64,000 bases of DNA. It comes from Bryobacterales bacterium F-183. Lineage in GTDB: Bacteria > Acidobacteriota > Terriglobia > Bryobacterales > Bryobacteraceae. The notes under the pieces are model-generated. The model was not told the origin of the DNA. It worked only from the letters and a program-made list of their open reading frames with translations, and ran no database searches. The stretch lies in assembly GCA_016865505.2 (NCBI GenBank), contig AP025252.1, forward strand, positions 5,044,137 through 5,108,136, in the 5' to 3' direction. Positions within the stretch are counted from its first letter, which is position 1. The number at the start of each line of letters is the position of its first letter. A program made the position numbers and the translations under genes. Of this stretch, positions 62,689-64,000 are shown piece by piece.

Positions 62689-63288
62689 GTGCTGTCGTTC
62701 GTTTCACTCATTCTGGTACCGCTGCTCGCGCAGCAACATCAGGGCAAGCCGTCGCCCTTTGCGGTTCGCCGCACAGGTGCGGACATCCCCGCAGGCCGTG
62801 TCGTATCGCCAATCTCGCCGGTCTCGCCGACCGGGCGTTCCATGGCCGCGCCGCTACCCAAGCAAGCGATGGTCGTATCACCCGTGGCCCCCGCTGCGCC
62901 TGTTGCCGCTCCCGTCACCGCGCCCGTACTCAAGATGGCAGTTGCCACTGTTGTAACTCCAGTGAACCGGTCGCAGTTCCGTGCCGAGTCGCCCGTGCCG
63001 CCAGCCCCGGAACCACCCGTCGCCGAGCCAGCCAAACCAGCAATTCCGCCACCGCCAGACGCCATCTCGCCCACGCCGGTGCTCCGCACGGCCCCCAACT
63101 TCGCCGCCGTCGAAACCGGAACATCGAAGTTTGAAGCCCTGCGCCTCCTCGGCCCACCCGTCACATCGATCCAGATGTACGATGACGACGGTACATTCGT
63201 AGAAAGCCTCCGGTATGACTGGAAAGGCAACTGGGCAGGAACCGTACGCTTACGCAACGGCAAGGTCGCCAAGATCGATCAGCCCTAA
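62689..63288 (+). CDS. Secreted Pro/Ala/Val-rich protein with small C-terminal domain
   Basis: A 199-residue protein, starting with GTG. A signal peptide (MLSFVSLILVPLLA) precedes a long Pro/Ala/Val-rich disordered region (residues 20-130). The last 70 residues (GTSKFEALRLLGPPVTSIQMYDDDGTFVESLRYDW...) form a small beta domain reminiscent of SmpA/BamE folds. It may act at the envelope; function is unknown. It lies 10 bases after the preceding secreted-protein gene and ends with CTAA, shared with the convergent PhzF-family gene. Confidence 0.65.
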   Translation: MLSFVSLILVPLLAQQHQGKPSPFAVRRTGADIPAGRVVSPISPVSPTGRSMAAPLPKQAMVVSPVAPAAPVAAPVTAPVLKMAVATVVTPVNRSQFRAESPVPPAPEPPVAEPAKPAIPPPPDAISPTPVLRTAPNFAAVETGTSKFEALRLLGPPVTSIQMYDDDGTFVESLRYDWKGNWAGTVRLRNGKVAKIDQP

Positions 63289-64000
63289 AGAGACACAGTC
63301 CCCGAAATCAACGTCGTACAGTCGCCGCCCACCCAAAGCCGCTCGCCGCGCTTTGCGATGTACACCCGGCCCGCGCGTCCAAGCGCCGTACCTTGCGCAG
63401 CGACATACTCATCGGGCGCCGCGCCGATCGCGGTCAGCCAGCCACCGAGTCCGGCCTGAAAGCTCCCCGTCACGGGGTCTTCAATTGGACCTTCGCGATA
63501 CGGAAACGCACGCACCTCAAACGCACATTCGTGTGACCCGCTAGGCCACGCGCCGGCAAATCCAAAGTCGTACTCCCGCAACTCCGAATAGTTCGGCTTG
63601 AGCCCCAACACCAGTTCGGCATCGCGCAACAGAAACCCCAACCATGCGGGACCATTCACCAGCCAGGACGCCGCCAGCACATCCTCGCGCTGCAACCCCA
63701 AGCTCGCCACAAACTGGGACACAACCGCCTCGTCCACAGTGCGCAAGGTCAACGGTGGCGCGGCAAACGCAAGCCGTCCATCGTGGCCAGCCTGAATCTC
63801 AACCAACCCAACCCCGCACTCCTGCACCACGCGACCCGCCACCCGAGGCATCCCGCCAGTATCCAGCCACGCAAAGCAACTCCCCAACGTCGGATGCCCG
63901 GCAAACGGCAACTCGGAGTTGGTGGTAAAGATCCGTACCTTGTAGTCCGCCGCACTTGGATCGGTCGGTGGCAACAGAAACGTAGTCTCGGCCAGATTGG
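63285..64000 (-). CDS. PhzF-family isomerase/epimerase, N-terminus cut by window end
   Basis: At least 238 C-terminal residues of a PhzF/DapF-fold protein; the gene runs off the right edge. Visible family features are LAETTFLLPPTDPSAADYKVRIFT, then FAGHPTLGSC (the ligand-binding Gly-His segment), and EDPVTGSFQAGLGGW, the second conserved loop. The internal Met near 63974 is not the start because family sequence continues upstream of it. The catalytic Glu of the family is expected outside the window. PhzF proteins catalyse isomerisation of small acids and the biological substrate is usually unknown. It is convergent with the preceding gene (four-base overlap). Confidence 0.85.
   Translation of the reverse strand, partial: NLAETTFLLPPTDPSAADYKVRIFTTNSELPFAGHPTLGSCFAWLDTGGMPRVAGRVVQECGVGLVEIQAGHDGRLAFAAPPLTLRTVDEAVVSQFVASLGLQREDVLAASWLVNGPAWLGFLLRDAELVLGLKPNYSELREYDFGFAGAWPSGSHECAFEVRAFPYREGPIEDPVTGSFQAGLGGWLTAIGAAPDEYVAAQGTALGRAGRVYIAKRGERLWVGGDCTTLISGTVSL

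Overview
The window is GC-rich, densely coded DNA on both strands. It most likely comes from an acidobacterium of the Solibacter/Bryobacter group. That placement is an inference from gene content: a secreted protein with the C-terminal domain expanded in 'Candidatus Solibacter' (61840-62679), many small secreted proteins, PQQ-like and YVTN propellers, a TonB receptor with a carboxypeptidase-regulatory-like N-terminus, and a GH10 xylanase. No rRNA, tRNA, CRISPR array, insertion sequence or prophage was recognised.

Layout. 1-3567 (-): a partial enolase-superfamily gene, a small secreted protein, and a dehydrogenase operon (Tat-signal small subunit, GMC flavoprotein, pentaheme cytochrome c). 3662-10067: pentapeptide-repeat protein, GNAT acetyltransferase, AlaC-like aminotransferase, threonine ammonia-lyase and an EF-G paralogue. 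10179-15770: amidohydrolase, gamma-glutamyltransferase with an exported class V PLP enzyme, small proteins and a propeller lipoprotein. 15891-21650 (+): the cell-elongation operon mreB-mreC-mreD-mrdA-rodA, followed after a 554-base gap by an RNase E/G with a very large disordered insertion.

25965-34160 is the most unusual part. A tight four-gene minus-strand operon encodes a small helical accessory protein, an 1130-residue protein with a metzincin-like zinc motif, a propeller lipoprotein and a methyltransferase-TPR fusion. It is divergent from two plus-strand genes, one of them a DUF4123 protein. DUF4123 proteins are chaperones for type VI secretion effectors, so this looks like an orphan effector/chaperone/immunity island without structural genes nearby.

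34157-45221: a second exported class V PLP enzyme, a CpaE-like ATPase divergent from an HD-GYP/GAF/GGDEF protein, secreted repeat proteins, a GAF protein, a histone H1-like protein with KKAAPA repeats, a HipA-like kinase-fold protein and an HpcH/HpaI aldolase. 45196-53431: ceramidase-like protein, GH10 xylanase, a compositionally odd orphan gene, TonB receptor, dtd and a hexuronate-type MFS transporter; several of these fit plant-polymer or lipid scavenging. 53417-64000: a second CpaE-like ATPase divergent from a LuxR-type regulator, a YfhO-like membrane protein, a metallo-beta-lactamase-fold protein, a frameshifted TolB-like propeller gene, gap, three secreted proteins and a partial PhzF-family gene.

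A recurring layout feature is that 11 of the 13 convergent gene pairs overlap tail to tail (4-71 bases). The two that do not overlap are separated by recognisable terminator hairpins.
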